DNA from: Marsupella aquatica
Lineage: Eukaryota; Marchantiophyta
DNA: 64,000 nt
Direction of reading: 5' to 3'
Assembly: GCA_973895155.1 (NCBI GenBank)
Contig: OZ316891.1
Coordinates: 22,010,001-22,074,000, forward strand
Shown here one piece after another: positions 10,965 through 23,746 of this stretch. The stretch's first letter is position 1; every line of letters starts with the position of its first letter. Made by a program: the position numbers and the translations under genes. Below the pieces are notes generated by a model. That model was not told the origin of the DNA, ran no database searches, and saw nothing but the letters and a program-made list of their open reading frames with translations.

Positions 10965-13600
10965 AAAAATTGGCAAGAAAATAGATTGTTAACTTCCAGA
11001 AAATCAAAATTTGCTTCTGAAAAGAAGAAAGTCGAAAACCTTTCTCATGTAAACTTACTTCCTCCGTGCCAAAAACCTTCATCTAAGGTCAAACTATTCC
11101 TTTACTGCTCCCAGCCAAAAATTATGGGGAGCAGTGGCTATACAGCTATAGTATAGCCAACACAATCATGTACTCTTAGCATGTCAAACATGTATTATAC
11201 CTTGTACCCCACTAAAAAACTTAATTATGGGAATATGATTCACTCAATCAAAGAGTCTCAAATAACCTTCAACAACATCTTAGCATAAGATAGACAGTGT
11301 TTCCTCCTTTTTCCATTTTGTAAAGGGACATCTTAGGGTATTATAATGTTCCCTCATTTTCCAATTTTGTAAAGAGATGATGGGAGGGATCCTGGTGGTA
11401 TCTATTATTGTAGTGGTTGATTTTAAGTAGCTTTGGCAAGATGGACCTCCATGTTTGCAAATTTAAACTTCTCTTATAATATATTTCTTGCAACTTGGAT
11501 GCATTGCAGCAAAACCATTTTTTCTGCTCATATAGTACACTTTTATAATTGGGATGAATTTCAGCAAAACCTCTTTGAACGTAAATTATAGAGATACAGA
11601 AAAAAAATATAGATTGCAAAACAATGTGTTGGTTAGTCACCCTGACTTCTATTTGTCTTTATTGAGAGTCATTCTTAGTTTTGTCCTTATTTAGAGTCAA
11701 TGTTAGTTTTGTTAATATTTAGTCACGGAACTCGACTACCTTAACACTTAGCTCCGGCATTGCTGACTCCCATGTTGAGCTCCTCTATGGTCCAAGCCCC
11801 CGGAATGGCTATCCGGGGGGACTAAATATAGGAAGAGTAGTGGGCAACGAGGCGTGACACTAGCGAGGGCAAGACGCTAAGCTAGTGATGCACACTAAGG
11901 ACTTAGACTAGCTTTGGGGCTAGTCGGGTCACGGGAAAGGGCCGGGCTTAGGGTGGACCCTCCGGACCCCCAAACGGACTTTGAGTTTTTAGGGCTTTAG
12001 TGAGAGCTCCTCTTAGGCCCCTGGGCCCTCAGTCTTAACTAATAGGTGGAGGACGTGCGAACGCTCAAAGGGTAATTTTTATTCATTTTGAACTAATAAT
12101 TATAATTATTACTGGTAATAAGAGAACTTTTAATGGTAAAATGGAAATAACAAGGGGTAAACAAGAAAAGGGCTCGATCGCAGGGGGTCCACTTCTTTTA
12201 CATGGAGGGAGGGCCCAGGGTCTTGGGCCCAAGACTAACGATGTTTACTTCATGCGCAATGGACGTTTGGCGCAGGAGATATGGCACTGCCCAAGTGCAG
12301 CCGCCCGGGAACCCTAAGTGACGATGGGTTTAGAGGGCCTATGCATGATCCTGGGGCATGATCACTAGGTCGGCCCAATCACAACGGGCTAAGGCACTCC
12401 GCGTACGGCCGTTAGTTCTGAGCTTATGCGTATGGGTTGGGGTCCAGGTGGGGGCCAAAATATGGGGACCAAAGTAGGTCCGGGGTGGGTACATAGGTGT
12501 CCAGAAGCATACATGAGGGGAGTGGTGTCTCCTAGCCTTGAGGGCCAAGGGCAAGCCCAAGTAGCGAGTTGCAATGGTCGCGACGAGGGTTGCGACACCA
12601 AGCTAGAGGAAATTAAACGCTAAACAGAAACAACAATAACTTCTCGACGGGAAGTCTGTTAGGCGACTTCTTGGTTGCATTGGAAATTTCTTGAGGAGGA
12701 CTACATCCTGCTCATGGGGGTGCTATAATAGATTCTTGGGGTTTTAGGGGCTATCTCATCCACTTGTCAAATCCTGTCGAAACAACTACCAAGCCATGTT
12801 CAGTTTCCCATGGGAGCTTGCATAGGGAGGCAGAGTCAAGTAGGCATGGAGGTTGAGTTCCAAGATAGTGCACTTGGCCCCTAGACTATCAATTGAGTCG
12901 GAACCATGAGTTGGTTGCTAGAGCCAGGGCCAATTTGGAATTTTAGGACAAGCTATGCGCTATTTGGGCCATGGGCATGTCCTTGGGGCAGGGCGGTCAA
13001 CCAATGACGAATAGGAAGTGGGGAAGCACAGGTTGCATCCCAAAGAGGGGCTATTTTGGACAAACAATGGGTGTTCGCTCTGGCTTCAGCTTATGGCAAG
13101 GCCATGCGGGCTCGTGAGGTTCTATTTGCTGACCTACTTACCAATGATTGTTTGTTGAGTTTGAGTTAGAATGCTAGTCTTGGAAGGTCTAGATCCTTTG
13201 GGTGACTTACCAAGGTGTTTGGTTGTTTATGCAGACAGTGAGAATTGTTGAGCGACGGTCGTGTCAGGAAGCAAGTGCGACTTTGTATGGGAGTGACTGA
13301 TGGGGGTGTAAGAGACACCAAGTTGCTTGCTCAAGGAAGTTCATGGAGGCATTCGGGCATCAAGAGCACTTAGGCGTGGGTGCTAGGATTGGTGAGGGCG
13401 CTAGGTCCACCACTTCTTTGCTCCCATTCCTTTTCAGTTTTGTCGGAAACCTTCACTTTTCAAGTTTGTCCTATTGAGAGTTACGGTGTAGAGTCCCGTG
13501 TAGAGTTTTCAGTCCAAACACTAGCCCTCAAAAGTAGCTTTCCATTGCCCTTTATTAGTAAGATAGTATCATGTTAAAATCCTTGAAGCAAATCTCCATT
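10965..13600. other. Repeat-like intergenic DNA, no gene supported
   Basis: AT-rich to 11.7 kb, then a GC-rich block (about 11.75-13.4 kb) with many CTAG, GGGCC and CCCGG tetramers. Open frames such as those near 12.4-12.6 kb are short, overlap on both strands and lack recognisable domains. The composition suggests an old mobile element, but I see no LTR, primer-binding site or transposase motif. Confidence 0.4.
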
Positions 13601-13619
13601 TCAGTTCATACCAAAAGTT

Positions 13620-15640
13620 ATTCCAAAACGTTAGGGGTGAAATATTCTCTCAAAACACTTTATTTACTTATATTTTAGGCTGGGTGTTTATTCCCCAAAA
13701 ACTTTGTGCGTGATATGGGACCCCATTGGTCCAGGAGTGAGACCCCCAAGGTCCATACCTATGCACATGAGGGGCTCCCTTGTACCCAGACTCCTCATGC
13801 CATCTCACTACCAAGCATAGTCTAAATATCAAAATTGTCATTTACCAGAGAAACTTGGGGAGAAAGTACAGCCTCTGGCTTCTCTCCATAGAGTAATCAT
13901 GTACTGCAGATTTCAGGTGCAAATTATAGTATAGATCGATGGTGAAGGTCATGACGACACATACTCAATGCCACTCTCTGAATTCCCTCTCTTGTCCCTT
14001 TTCTGTGCTCTAGAGGAACTCCTGGGCCCCCTCTCCCTCCTATTGGAGAGTCTATCTACTTTCCCCACACCCGGACTATGAAACTATGCAGCTACCCTAC
14101 CCTTATACACAACTAGGTGTCATCACCTGATTTCTCTCCATCTGAAAAGTTCATTTAGTCAATAATCACATTCATTTGGGAAATGTGAGTATTAGGGGAG
14201 GAAGGAGTGTAGAAAAATTCTACTTGCTTTGATAAATCTAGAACAGCTTTTAGATTTTCCTACCTCACCCGGTCTTCATTTTCCTTGTACTCTAGGCTCT
14301 ACTCATGAATAGGTGTTACTAATACTAATTCTTTGTAGTTTAATTATTTAGTGTTATTAAGTACAATCAGGACCCCTAAACCAGGACCATAGGGAATGGT
14401 GCTAGTTGGAAGTTCTCTTCCATCACTCAGCAAAATGAATCATAGCTTCTGCACAAATTTCATACAGCCTTTGCTCAAATTTCACAGATCTACATCACCT
14501 CCATGTGTTGAGTGATCCCTAAGGGCCAGGTTCCATGGGCCAGGGGTAGGGAGTACGGTCACTCCCTCTGACATCCCCTAGGGCCCCCGGTTTGACCTTG
14601 CCCGTCAAACTGGCCAAAAATCGTCGGCAACCCGGCACCCGGGTTCGGGAGCAGTCCGGGCCGGGACAAGTTCAGGAGACATTCGGGCCGGGTTCGGGCG
14701 AGGTTTGGGGGAGGTCGGGGGAGGTCGGGGGAGTTCGGGGGAGTTCAGGCGAGGGGGAGTTCGGGTTCGGGGGAGTCTGGGCCGGGTTCGGGGGAGTTTG
14801 GGCAAGGTTCGGGGGACCGGGAGTTCAGGGTAGGTCGGGGGAGTTCGGGGGAGGGTCGGGGGTGTTTCGGGGGAGTTCGGGGGAGGGTCGGGGGAGTTCG
14901 GGGGAGTTCGGGAAGGGTCCGGGTTCGGGTCCGGGGGAGTCCGGGACTCTAAACCCCGCCCTCCTTCCCCCAGCCCCGACCCCAGACCCGGCCCCGGCTG
15001 GCTGCCACCCCGAACCGGGGTCCGGGGGAGTCCGGGTTCGGGTCTGGGGGAGTCCGGGAAGGGTCCGGGTGAGTTCGGGAGGAGTCCGGGAAGGGTCCGG
15101 GGGAGTCCGAGTGAGTTCGGGAGAATATTGTGGAATATCCGTCAAATTGGTCATTTTCGAGCCGTCATTTGACAGTTTGACGTGCCCGGCAAGCCGTCAA
15201 CTTGCCCGTCAGGTTAAACCAGGCTAGGGCCCAAATACACTGTATGCCAAGGTGTATACAGTATTTTAAATGTATAAATTTTGACTCAGGAGCCAATGAG
15301 AATGGCCTGTACTGTTCTTATACAGGGGCAGGGGGTACCCCTGAATTTTAAGAGGGAGTGTGAGGGAAAATCATACTCCTTGATACAATATTTGTACACC
15401 CCTCAGTCCCTGAAAAAGCTGCAATCTTATTGGCTTAAAAATTCTGACAGCATCCGTACTCCTTACTCCCAGCCCCATGGAACCTAGCCCTAAGGGATCA
15501 CTGACCCTTCACACTTGGGGGCCTCACTACAAGGGAGGTCCCATATCACACCCAAAGTTTTCAAGTAATATACACCCTAAAACCTAAAAATATTAAGATA
15601 TTTACTATTTTACCCCTAACTTTATGGAATATTCTAGGAA
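13620..15640. mobile_element. Old DNA element with long inverted repeats, host of a nested transposon
   Basis: The left arm (about 13620-13750: GTTAGGGGTGAAAT, then GTGATATGGGACC, then GTGAGACCCCCAAG) reappears in reverse complement at about 15510-15640. An inner arm (14510-14560: GAGTGATCCCTAAGGGCCAGG, then TTCCATGG) reappears inverted at 15440-15500. Between the left outer and inner arms about 750 bp are inserted; on the right the two arms nearly touch. No transposase is visible, so it is nonautonomous or decayed. Ends and target-site duplication are not resolved. Confidence 0.6.
14587..15223. mobile_element. 637-bp MULE-like nonautonomous transposon, perfect 9-bp TSD
   Basis: The element is bounded by CTAGGGCCC at 14578-14586 and again at 15224-15232, a perfect 9-bp direct repeat. 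Its ends are CCGGTTTGACC on the left and the reverse complement of CCTGGTTTAACC on the right, an imperfect terminal inverted repeat. The interior is a G-rich array of GGGGGAGTTCGG-type units on the plus strand. A 9-bp duplication is typical of Mutator-like elements, but no transposase is present to confirm the class. The long glycine/serine open frame across it is a composition artefact. Confidence 0.75.
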
Positions 15641-16917
15641 TATTCTCGCATTTTGTATAAATAACTATATTTTTCTTATAATTCTCAAAATTAGATTAAC
15701 ACCCCTATATTTCTTCAAAAGAAAATTTTAAGTCTTCCGCACAATTGAATTAAGAAAACCCCTAACTTCTGCTCGTGATGAGTCAGAAGAAAATAGTGTG
15801 GACCCCAGGCCTTCACATCCTTAACAGATGCCTTTATCAACAATGGAGTAATCAAGTAGTCCACTGCTGTCAACATTGGCGTTGTCAACAAGTCCCCTGA
15901 CGAGTCCACTGAAGCTCTAGTGCACCACTGAATGGTCCTGTAGTTGTCACTGAAGCAATTTTTACTTGCAACTTGAACCACAAGTGATTTGGGAAGCAAA
16001 GGTAATAGTCATACTTTAGACTTGGAGGCAAGCTCACCAACAGTAGTGTACTAACAATGGTAATTAGTGTTACTTTAGACTTGAAGTCAAGTTCACCAAA
16101 AATAGTGTGCTTTAAACACTAATCTGAACACTAATACGCAATGAATCCTGCTCATTCTTTTGATGGTCTGGCTGATGGTCTGTGATAGAATTCCACCCTG
16201 GCTAACCATTTGATTATGGTGACATTTTTTGTAACCATGTGATGGGCTTAAAGGTGCCAGTGCATAGGACAATGACAGTCTGGGCACAGGGTTACTAAGC
16301 TGTAACCCCATGACCAGAAAGTGAAAATAGTTAACAATTATGACATTCCAGGTATGAGAGTTTGGAAATAACAGGGACATCCAAAAATAGTTACCCACGG
16401 GTAACCTTTATCTCGTGCCAAATTTACATGCACCTTTTCCATGCCTAACCCCTCCCAGAGCTGTCAGGCCACTTGTCAACTCCCCACAGCATCTGACTAC
16501 CTGACCATCTAACTTATGCTTGATAAGACTTCCCCCTCAGCATCACTTACTATGGATAACACTATGTGCTGCCCTTCCTGTTATATTAGGTCTTCACCTT
16601 GTTTCCTCTGTCTTATTGGGCTAATGTTTCAAGTTTGGGCCTTTTTGTGCCTTTGTTGTTCTTTGACACTGAATACAATTAAACCACAACTACTTGGATA
16701 AGAGTTAACCTCTAGCTCTCATCATAGGTACCTCTCATTTACAAAGCACACGGTTCAATTTGGAATGGATTTGGGCTCCACTTCTTATGGTGATGTTCAC
16801 CAAGGGCAAAAATTGGCAATGCAGAAGGGAATGGGGCCTTTTGATATGGGGCAGGTAACCAGCAGGCAATGGGGCCCTTTTATGTGGGGCAGGTGTAGGT
16901 TAGTGAAGCATCAATTA
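15641..16917. other. Intergenic, no gene supported
   Basis: AT-rich sequence with an imperfect local duplication (GTGTTACTTTAGACTTG-type phrase near 16010 and 16070) and no convincing coding exon. Confidence 0.4.
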
Positions 16918-19391
16918 TCATGATGCACACATCTTCCGATTTTGACAAGTGTTCAGAGAGGTCACACCATACGAGACGTGAGTCCCGATGAACTGCTCTG
17001 TAACAAGCAATCTGAGCCCCAAATCTGTCACGAATCCGAAGCGAGTGTGTATCGAGGATAGTACAGGACGGTACAAAATGTTCTTGATTTCTCGATTTCT
17101 GTATGACGTTCGTTCACACACGCCCGTTTGATTGCGTTTCTATTACAAACACGATATGACGGTGTCTTCTTGTTGTTCGGTACGGTCGGTGTCAAAATGC
17201 ATACAGTTCGCGACGATTAATGGTACGGACTAACTGAGTGCCTCTCTTCTCAGATTTTTCGCGAGGCCGTCAGGTCGTGTCACGCTTTGAATGATCAGTA
17301 CAGTACTGCACTAGAGCGAATGAAATTTTTGAATCTCATTATGATTTCTTAGGAAACTGGTAACTCACATTCTCGTCGGCGGTTCTTGACAATCAGACAT
17401 TCAGAAGTTCTGTTAGTTGCACTGCTTACGCTAGTTGCACTGCTTACGCCAATCATAATTCTATCTGCTTGTCTTCTTGCCTTGTCGATTCGGGCCAACT
17501 CTGCGCATTCTTCTCGAAAGTGTGTCGATAGTCTAAGGGTTATCATTTCTCAGTTTCAGCACTTCCTGGAAACATTCAACACGTTGCTCTTTACCGACTA
17601 TTGGTAAGGTGTCAAGGGGTTTAGCAGTAGTAGTGGTTCACAGTGGTACAGATTAGAGATTGCAGAAGCGAAAAAGCTCGTCCGCGATTCAAAGTGCCTC
17701 CGGCCAACGGTTGAATGATCCAGACGGGTGGGGTGTGTGACTGGGACCGCGAAGAACTTCATCGGTATTCAATGCCCGAATCCGTGACGATCTTGAATCT
17801 CATTTTGAGTATTTCTCTGACCCTACACGAGCTCTGTGCGAGGGACGTAGCGCGTTCTTCTATGCCAGCGAAGTCGTTGCCGCTACCTTGTAATGAATAG
17901 AGTCTCGGACACTGTTCGGTCGATCTTCTACGTGCTGTACGACTACAAATCTATGCTTGACTCTCCAATGCAACCGACGGTATGAAAACTCTGTGCCTGG
18001 TATTAATGAGTCTGTTCTAAGTTCATGTCAAGTTGGTTCTGTGGTTGGACTTGCCAGAATCATTGTTCGGGTCCAAAGATTTCTGTGTGGAGGAGAGACC
18101 TTTCTCGCAGACTCGTACATAGTTGTCGGCTCTTTTGAACAATAACATCAATTCGTGTCGGTCTGGTGGGACACTTCAATTTCGATTGTCGAATATACAT
18201 CCGGGAAATGTCCTCGATGCCCTTCAATTCGGACCGTCAAGCGGTGTGATAAATTAACTCACGCCTTCCTGGACCAAAAGTAAAGCAATGGAACTTCTTC
18301 CTTCTTGTGTTCAACTTGTGGAATCGAGATTGCGATCGACAGGGCGACGCTGTCAATTTTGTACTCCTTACTCCGGAAACGAGTCACCGATCATTAGCTA
18401 AGACTTTGTGAATTAATTTTCATTGTTCGAGAAGAGCTTACGCAGTTTTAAAATGCCATGCTTGTTGACTGCTTTTGAAAGGTTCTGGTGTTTCTTTTCC
18501 GTTTCTGTTTCGGGGGGGGGGGGGGACGGATTTCTTCTGTCCCTCCTTTTCTCTGCGCGGAACCTGTGCCAGTTGAATGAAAATCCCCTTTCACGCTTTG
18601 AGAATCTCACTGACAGCACAATAATGGTACAGACGTCAAATTGTTTATTGGTTGCCTTCCTTTTGTACTTGCAAGATTTTATTGAATCGAATGCTATCAG
18701 CTTGAATTGTTGTAACCAAAACCAATCCTAGATTGAGAATCGCAATCTTGCATCCAGATATTTGAGTCTTTGGTTTCTAGCATCCCGTAAACGTCCATCC
18801 AAAAATCACAGTAATTGGTCTCTAAAGGGAGAGGCATCGAGTTTTCGCATGGATTTCTCAATGTAATTGTCGTGTACTGAACTTCTAAACTTGTGTGGGA
18901 GTATGTGAGAAGACGTCGGTACCTTCCGCAACACAGACTTCACCTGGAATTGAGGAAAATGCCGATGGAGCAGGAACGGGTAGAAGTCTTGGAGGGTATG
19001 AGCAGGAGACTATACAGATCCAGAGCAGCAAAAATCAGATGCTTCAAGCCAAGAGGACCAGTGCCAGTTGTGCTGCTGCCGCCGCTCGACGTCGGCCCTT
19101 CGAAACACCAACGTGGAAGCATTTTGCGGGAGGTACAACTAAACTTTGAAAGATCATATAATTACTTTGCTACATTTCTCGATCGATAGCACTTTCAAAT
19201 AGTAGTTCGAGATGAATAGCTGACTATATCCTTAAAGTTGATTCAGTTCTCTAGATGATTTTATAATGACTGAACATTAGACTCGATTTGCATCGGCTTT
19301 GCAGATTGGCGCTGAGCATGAGCAAACCTTGGCCCGGATCGAGCTCGAGTCAATTATTCGCATTCTTCAATGCACCGTTAGCATTTTGTAA
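16918..19391 (+). other. Probable multi-exon gene of unknown product
   Basis: Composition becomes CpG-rich, as over the other host genes. Several stretches look like exons on the plus strand. One hydrophobic open segment (about 17386-17603) ends at a strong donor (TTG|GTAAGG). Segments about 17644-17709 and about 17755-17898 are open. The segment 18893-19131 ends in GAG|GTACAA and is open in two frames. An acceptor near 19305 (TTTGCAG) begins a short frame containing AEHEQTLARIELES that stops at 19391. Joining 19131 to 19305 keeps frame. I do not recognise the protein, and the upstream junction phases do not all agree, so the structure is a guess. Confidence 0.3.
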
Positions 19392-20033
19392 AGGCTTAGG
19401 CTTAGACAGTGGCCTTTGTTGCTATTAATCTTAAACTATCCTACAGTAACGTCAACGAAGAAGGGTGGTAAGTGCACTGAAGGACTGCTCTTGTTAAACG
19501 TCTTATTTACTAACAACTTAGCTTGATCTCTGCTTCGAAACAATCAAACATGATTCATTTGCTAATATAAGGCAATTGAACGTGATGGCCGACCAAAGTT
19601 AATCTAATATTATTTTTGAAGAGTTTAGCTGCAGTAAATTGGCGCATCACACTTGATTGAACTCTCTGCACTGAATGACATTTTTGCATGCGATTGAATT
19701 CGACACGACTTTTGGTTACGAAGCATTTACTTTTGAACCATTTGATTGAAAATTCTGCACTTGCTGGTCAGAACGTCTGCACACAGCAGTTGATTGAAAC
19801 TTCTGCCCCATCTGTGTCAGCTATGACCATTGTGCTCGAACAATGCCACTTGTGCCAGAGGACACTCTTGGGTGGTTACAGAAACCTCTGTACGATATCC
19901 ATGCACATTCATAGAGTCGCCTTGACACCTTATTTTTCAATCTCTTCCCTTCATCATGTAGATAACAATGCACTAGCACAGTAACAATACTTAGAAAGGC
20001 ACAGAGCCGACATGGACTGCACTAGCACAATAG
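19392..20033. other. Intergenic, 3' flank of the BTB-like gene
   Basis: No supported feature. A near-duplicated phrase (GATTGAA(A/C)(A/T)CT with a nearby GCACT) occurs three times between 19650 and 19805. Probably contains the 3' UTR of the minus-strand gene that ends at 20034. Confidence 0.35.
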
Positions 20034-23000
20034 CTAAAAAGGGTCATGAGGTTCCACTAATTCCACCATTTCTCTTGGGTGTGTCACTACATAGTTTGCA
20101 TGCATATCCAAGTCATGCCAATATTCCAAAATCTTTTGAATTTGAATCAATGGTTTGAGGAAGTACATGACTCCTCCACATTCCAAATCCACACCAAATC
20201 TGTTCGTTGAAATCCACAATCTTACAAACGTCTTCTCAGATGGATGTGCAACTCTCAACACTGTTCGCCCAATGAGATGCCGGGGCAAAGATTTGCACGC
20301 TCGCAACAATTGCAAGGGTTGTCCAGTCAATGTTATATTGCATCCATGGGTCTCCCCTCCCAAAAAGTAGCCTGCACCTCGGCCAGCTACGATGTCCAGC
20401 TCGGGGAATGCAAGCTGCAAGGCTTTGTATATAACTGGACAAATAAGGATTCCACACACTACCCTCAGATTGAATTCTTCTTTTCCACTAGGCCTCAAGG
20501 TGAGGGAATTTATGTGCTTGTAGAACTGGTAATTTTTTAGAGGCATATCTCTCTGCAAATTGACGAAGTTGAAGAAGTATATTTTCCATGCTTTTTCTCG
20601 GTTTTTGGTTTTTTCTATTGCTGGCCATTGTCCCAGCCACTGCATCTTTGAAAATGGCTTCCCAGCTTTTTGATCTGACAGCTTCGTTTTAAATGTAAGG
20701 TAGTCTTCCTGCTCCAAATTCTGCTCAAATAGTCTAGTGCCCTCTCTTGGGTCTTTCAAAATGAGCACCTACAACAAACACAAACACCCCAAAACAAAGT
20801 TAATTATAGTTTTTGTATTTTGGTCAAAAATCTCCAAATTTTCACACTCAGTGCTATCTGTCATGTCTCAAATGCACTCAAATGCACTCTGACTCTACAT
20901 GAAACAATGATAACATTTTACTGCTGGCTCTACCCTGAAAATTGAAACTCTGCAGTAAGGATATTCCTGCTTATCTTCACTTCTCCCGTATGGTTTACAT
21001 CATTTTAAGGCAGAGCTTGCAACTGACACGGAAAAAAGCTCACTATGAATCCAAAATTCTAAACGGAAGGCATTTCCTCTCCATAATTAAATGTAAATCT
21101 CTAAGAATTAAAATCTGGCTCAATTTAACATTCATTAAAAAACTATGCAACGTGTTGGAGCCAGATCTTCAGCAAGGAAAACCAAGTATGATAATGAAGA
21201 TAGTAATTCTCTACCATTTGTCCCTCAATTGTATGAAGGCCTTGTGTCACAAATGGAATATTTCTGAAAGCAATGTGACCTGTTTCCAATAGAAGATAAT
21301 ATGGTTTTCTATCGAGTGGTCCATCCAACTCAAAAGCCTCACATAATTTCTTTAGGTCTACAAAATCTTCATTTTTGTTCACATAGTTCTCAAAATCAGC
21401 AGATGTTGTGAGTTGGTCTGCCAGGTCTAGTAGTGATCTTCTGTTCTCATCGTTAACCATAGCCAACTTAAAATATTGAATGATGGGCTTAAGTCTAATG
21501 GCATCAGTTAAACTAGAGAGAAGAAGCTCATTGGCAGCTCTGTAGACATCAGGAAGCTCAACACAGCTTGCATGAAGGGCTTCAGTATATATGAACTCCA
21601 TAAGGGCACAAAGTGTGTCAAATGTCCAATGCATCTTCTCTATCAAAAACTCAATATCCTTGGGTAATGGTGGGGGCTCTATGTCTGACGATGAAGAAGA
21701 AGATGTCTCATATATATCTTTACCCTCTTCTTCATAAAATCTCATCACCTCGTCCTTGTCTTCATTGCGTGTGTGACTCAAAGTTGGAAGTTCTTTCACA
21801 AGGGAACTCCGCAATGATCTTCTTGCTTCCGGCTTCGTCCCAGGCTTAAATTGAACTGACTTTCTTGCTATGCCAAATTGTCCTTGCAAACGAGAAGCAT
21901 CGCTCTCGCGTCGAGCTTTACTGTCCCTCCTTCTTTCCAGCATGATTATAGACTCACGAGAAGGCAGACCAAATGATAGCTCTTCTGGCCTTTTGTTCTC
22001 AAGTGTTGAATAACGTTTTCGCCTTTCAAATGCCGCCAGAGCAGCTTTGCTCGATCTCCTTCGCAAAGTAATCTCTTCCTCCTCATTTGTTTGTTCCTCA
22101 ACTTTTGCCAGTTCTACCAGCGCTTTACTTTGTCTCCTCTCCAAAAAGCTCGGGCTTATTCTTTTATCTTGATGGGTCACTAATGGGCCACTATTTAGTC
22201 TATCTGAAGGTGCAATGCTCGACCTTCTTCTCTGGTTCTCTACATATGTTTGACTCTTCCTTCTCTCAAAGCTTGTTCTTGGTACTTTTGCACTAACTGC
22301 GTTGCCGGATTTGCCTTCCAGGTCCTCTAGCTTTACTTTATCAAGCAAGATCTTGCTCGCTCTTCTCTCCACAATGCCATGACCAATACTGTTGAGAATG
22401 CTCAGCATTTCTTTACTACCCCTTCCTACCATACCTAAGAACTCACTTTCCAAAGACTTTCCATCTATTTCAGTTTTTGCATCATTGGCTTCTCGGAGTG
22501 GCTTCAGGTCGGGGTACTTGAATTTGTTTACTGAAGCAGCAAATTGCTCAAACGATTGTTTGAGGTCTGTGGGAAGATGATCCCATCCTGGGAGCTGAAC
22601 AAGGTCTAAACTAGCATCTAAAAACTGATTAACAAGTGAAGGTTTTAAGGAGTCTTGAAGATTACCAATCACATTTTCCAGCCCCAAGTCCATCCTTTTA
22701 GTTTGAGAGTCTTGTGCCCAACTCACCCGCCTCTGACCTTTTTTTGTTTCAGTCAATTTTTTAGTATCCATCCCTTGCATTTGCAATTCTTGGATATAGC
22801 TGGCTCTCTTTTGATCTGGGAATTTTTCTGCACCACTCTGAGGCTTGTCAACGTGACCATGCTCCAACAGGTCTTCATTGGAGTCATAAGGTTGTGCTCT
22901 GAAGTCCTCTTCACCAAGCATTATGTTCCCTTCCCTTTGACCATTGCCTAAACTATCAGTGGAATTATCCCAAATGTTTTGTGGTTCATCTTCCAACACT

Positions 23001-23746
23001 TTTGCCGATGTGTCTTGCTTGAACTGATACTGACTTTTAGCTTGTGAGTACTTATCTTCACGCTCCTTTTTAGTGTCACTCAGCAGGTTTGAGTAAATAG
23101 AGGTGCGGTGAGGGGCATATGCGTCTTCTTTTGTCCAAGATATTTGCATTCTTGTCTCTTCTTCTTCTTCAAAATTTGAGGGAGTGGGGACCATTGGTGG
23201 TCTATACCCTATCAACTCATTAAAGGCATCATTTGTCCTCTTGAGCACTTGGGAGTGAGCTCGAATCAAGACTCTCTCACCACTAGTTTTGGACCTCCTT
23301 ACTATAATTAAGGTGTCAGCAGGGCCCTCCACAGGCTCTGGAGGCTGGAATGCCATGTAGAGGTATGCAAGTCTTCTTTCAAGGATATCTGTGATCAACT
23401 CTTCCTGTTCCTCTTCATAGTCTAGCGTATCCGTTGAACCATCTTGGCCATCACCATAATCATCTTGCCCTTCAGGGAAATTTTGCATACCTGTTGAGCC
23501 TGAGTCTTCTGTTGCTGGAGTCTCTCTATTAGCAAGGAAAAACTTGATGGGTTGGACAAGTCCTTGATCAGCCTTTGGAAGAGGAATGGCTGCATGTTGC
23601 CCAGCTTGGGCACCTAGTGCATGGAAATTGGAATCTTGACCAAGCATCTCAGCCATTTGGATTGCAGCTTTATGCGATGCTTCCATGATCTCCCTTCTCT
23701 CCAAGGGATTTTGTTGGTATGGATCTCCATCCCCAAACTTTGCCAT
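20034..23746 (-). CDS. BTB/POZ-like protein with large disordered insertion, 2 exons
   Basis: Exon 1 is 23746-21215 and exon 2 is 20768-20034. The intron starts ATG|GTAGAG and ends TTGTAG|GTG, phase 0, giving 1,088 residues. Residues about 143-182 (DTLIIVRR, then RVLIRAHSQVLKR) match the first half of a BTB fold. Residues about 708-752 (ALMEFIYTEAL, then YRAANELLLSSL) match its second half. Between them lie about 525 charged, low-complexity residues with repeated RR-x-S sites (FERRKSQ, LERRQSK, LRRRSSK). The C-terminal 330 residues are folded-looking, with no family I recognise. BTB proteins usually dimerise and often recruit CUL3 ligase; that role is inferred here. Acidic N-terminus about 95-120. 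The start is the first ATG of the open frame. Confidence 0.7.

Noticed and set aside
14592-15227. Long open frames on both strands rich in Gly/Ser or Pro/Thr
   Set aside because: They follow from the stop-free G-rich tandem core of the nonautonomous transposon and show no domain or splice structure.
18508-18526. Homopolymer G/C runs here and near 24398, 32429 and 38739 as regulatory elements
   Set aside because: Isolated runs without further context; more likely simple repeats and possible sequencing-length errors.
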